DNA of 64,000 nucleotides from Calothrix sp. NIES-2098 (GTDB lineage Bacteria; Cyanobacteriota; Cyanobacteriia; Cyanobacteriales; Nostocaceae): the NCBI GenBank assembly GCA_002368175.1, contig AP018172.1, positions 4,276,001 to 4,340,000 on the forward strand, given 5' to 3'. Below, piece by piece: positions 63,718 through 64,000 of the stretch (the first letter of the stretch is position 1; each line of letters opens with the position of its first letter). The notes beneath the pieces were generated by a model. It made no database searches and was not told the origin of the DNA. It saw only the letters and a program-made list of their open reading frames with translations. Both the position numbers and the translations under genes were made by a program.

Positions 63718-64000
63718 TTAAGCACTCAAAGATGCAAATTTTTTAGCTTCCAGCCAGAGACTAGCTACAGTATATTTAACAACTGCTGAAGCTTGTTTTG
63801 CATCGCAAGAACTTCTAATCTCTAAGGTTTTAGTTTCATCTTTGACTAATTTAGCTTGGCAAGTATACAGCGCACCTGTAGTTTTTTCAAAAGTTAGTTC
63901 AGCTAGCACTGTATTATTATCTAAGCTTTGTTCTAGAATTTTACTTGCTACTTTGTAATTAAACCAATCCCATCCATAGTGAAGGATTAATTCCTTTTCT
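63718..64000 (-). CDS. Hypothetical protein, C-terminal part (runs off the right edge)
   Basis: The frame is open from base 64000 down to a stop at 63718-63720, about 93 residues. It includes EKELILHYGWDWFNYKVASK, LEQSLDNNTVLAELTFEK, LYTCQAKLVKDETKTLEIR and ends ASLWLEAKKFASLSA. The internal GTG at 63907-63909 is not the likely start because the upstream residues look coding. No family recognised. Convergent with the ABC transporter gene. Confidence 0.55.
   Translation of the reverse strand, partial: EKELILHYGWDWFNYKVASKILEQSLDNNTVLAELTFEKTTGALYTCQAKLVKDETKTLEIRSSCDAKQASAVVKYTVASLWLEAKKFASLSA

Overview
The window reads as chromosome from a filamentous, heterocyst-type cyanobacterium (Nostocales). 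The evidence is frequent GCGATCGC (HIP1) sites, an AT-leaning composition, and a nif sub-cluster in the order cysE/nifP - Asr1405-like - DUF2949 - nifV - nifZ - nifT, which from memory matches the alr1404-asr1409 region of Anabaena PCC 7120. DUF6887/DUF6888 proteins, a Rcp1-type response regulator and a cyanobacteriochrome-like kinase fit the same group. The strain itself cannot be named from the sequence.

Layout. 1-1.5 kb: 5' part of proS (minus). 1.6-5.1 kb: an acyltransferase, a DUF2887/Rpn-type nuclease, a truncated antitoxin and a SUKH-HEAT protein (plus). 5.26-6.1 kb: a decayed antitoxin/RelE cassette bracketed by a 36-bp direct repeat that duplicates the 3' end of a (2Fe-2S) ferredoxin gene. 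6.9-10.5 kb: the nif accessory cluster (minus), probably supporting FeMo-cofactor homocitrate supply and cysteine supply. 11.1-16.6 kb: an accessory block with a 21-bp tandem repeat, an HNH nuclease with a small partner, a large NACHT ATPase whose C-terminus has seven near-identical 34-aa repeats, and a DUF6888/DUF6887 pair. 16.9-29.1 kb: a HIT protein, then comM (YifB-type Mg-chelatase-like ATPase) split just before its Walker A motif by a 10.26-kb element.

The element (about 17940-28195) has imperfect terminal inverted repeats and a tnpA-tnpB-tnpC set: two tyrosine recombinases plus a small coiled-coil helper, the Tn554 arrangement. Its junctions fit a Tn554-style 6-bp core swap with no target duplication. 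Cargo includes a three-gene operon (TIGR04255-like protein, HTH protein, protein with an SHDCDI motif), a PD-(D/E)XK-type nuclease, a DUF4760 membrane protein preceded by a possible 10-codon ORF and a long hairpin, and two unknown proteins. This cargo is the best candidate here for an undescribed, possibly defensive, system.

29.4-38.5 kb: an envelope-related run on the plus strand: two tandem paralogous alpha/beta-hydrolase esterases, an MprF-like DUF2156 protein and a 1752-aa TamB. 38.7-44.4 kb: a compact signalling operon of a kinase with a DXCF-type cyanobacteriochrome-like GAF domain, a Rcp1-like receiver and a receiver-PAS-kinase-receiver hybrid. 44.7-60.0 kb: one 5103-aa DUF4347/filamentous-adhesin/DUF4114 giant surface protein ending at a clear terminator. 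60.1-64 kb: GNAT acetyltransferase, SAM methyltransferase, ABC exporter and a partial unknown gene.

All family names come from reading motifs and from memory; no database search was run.
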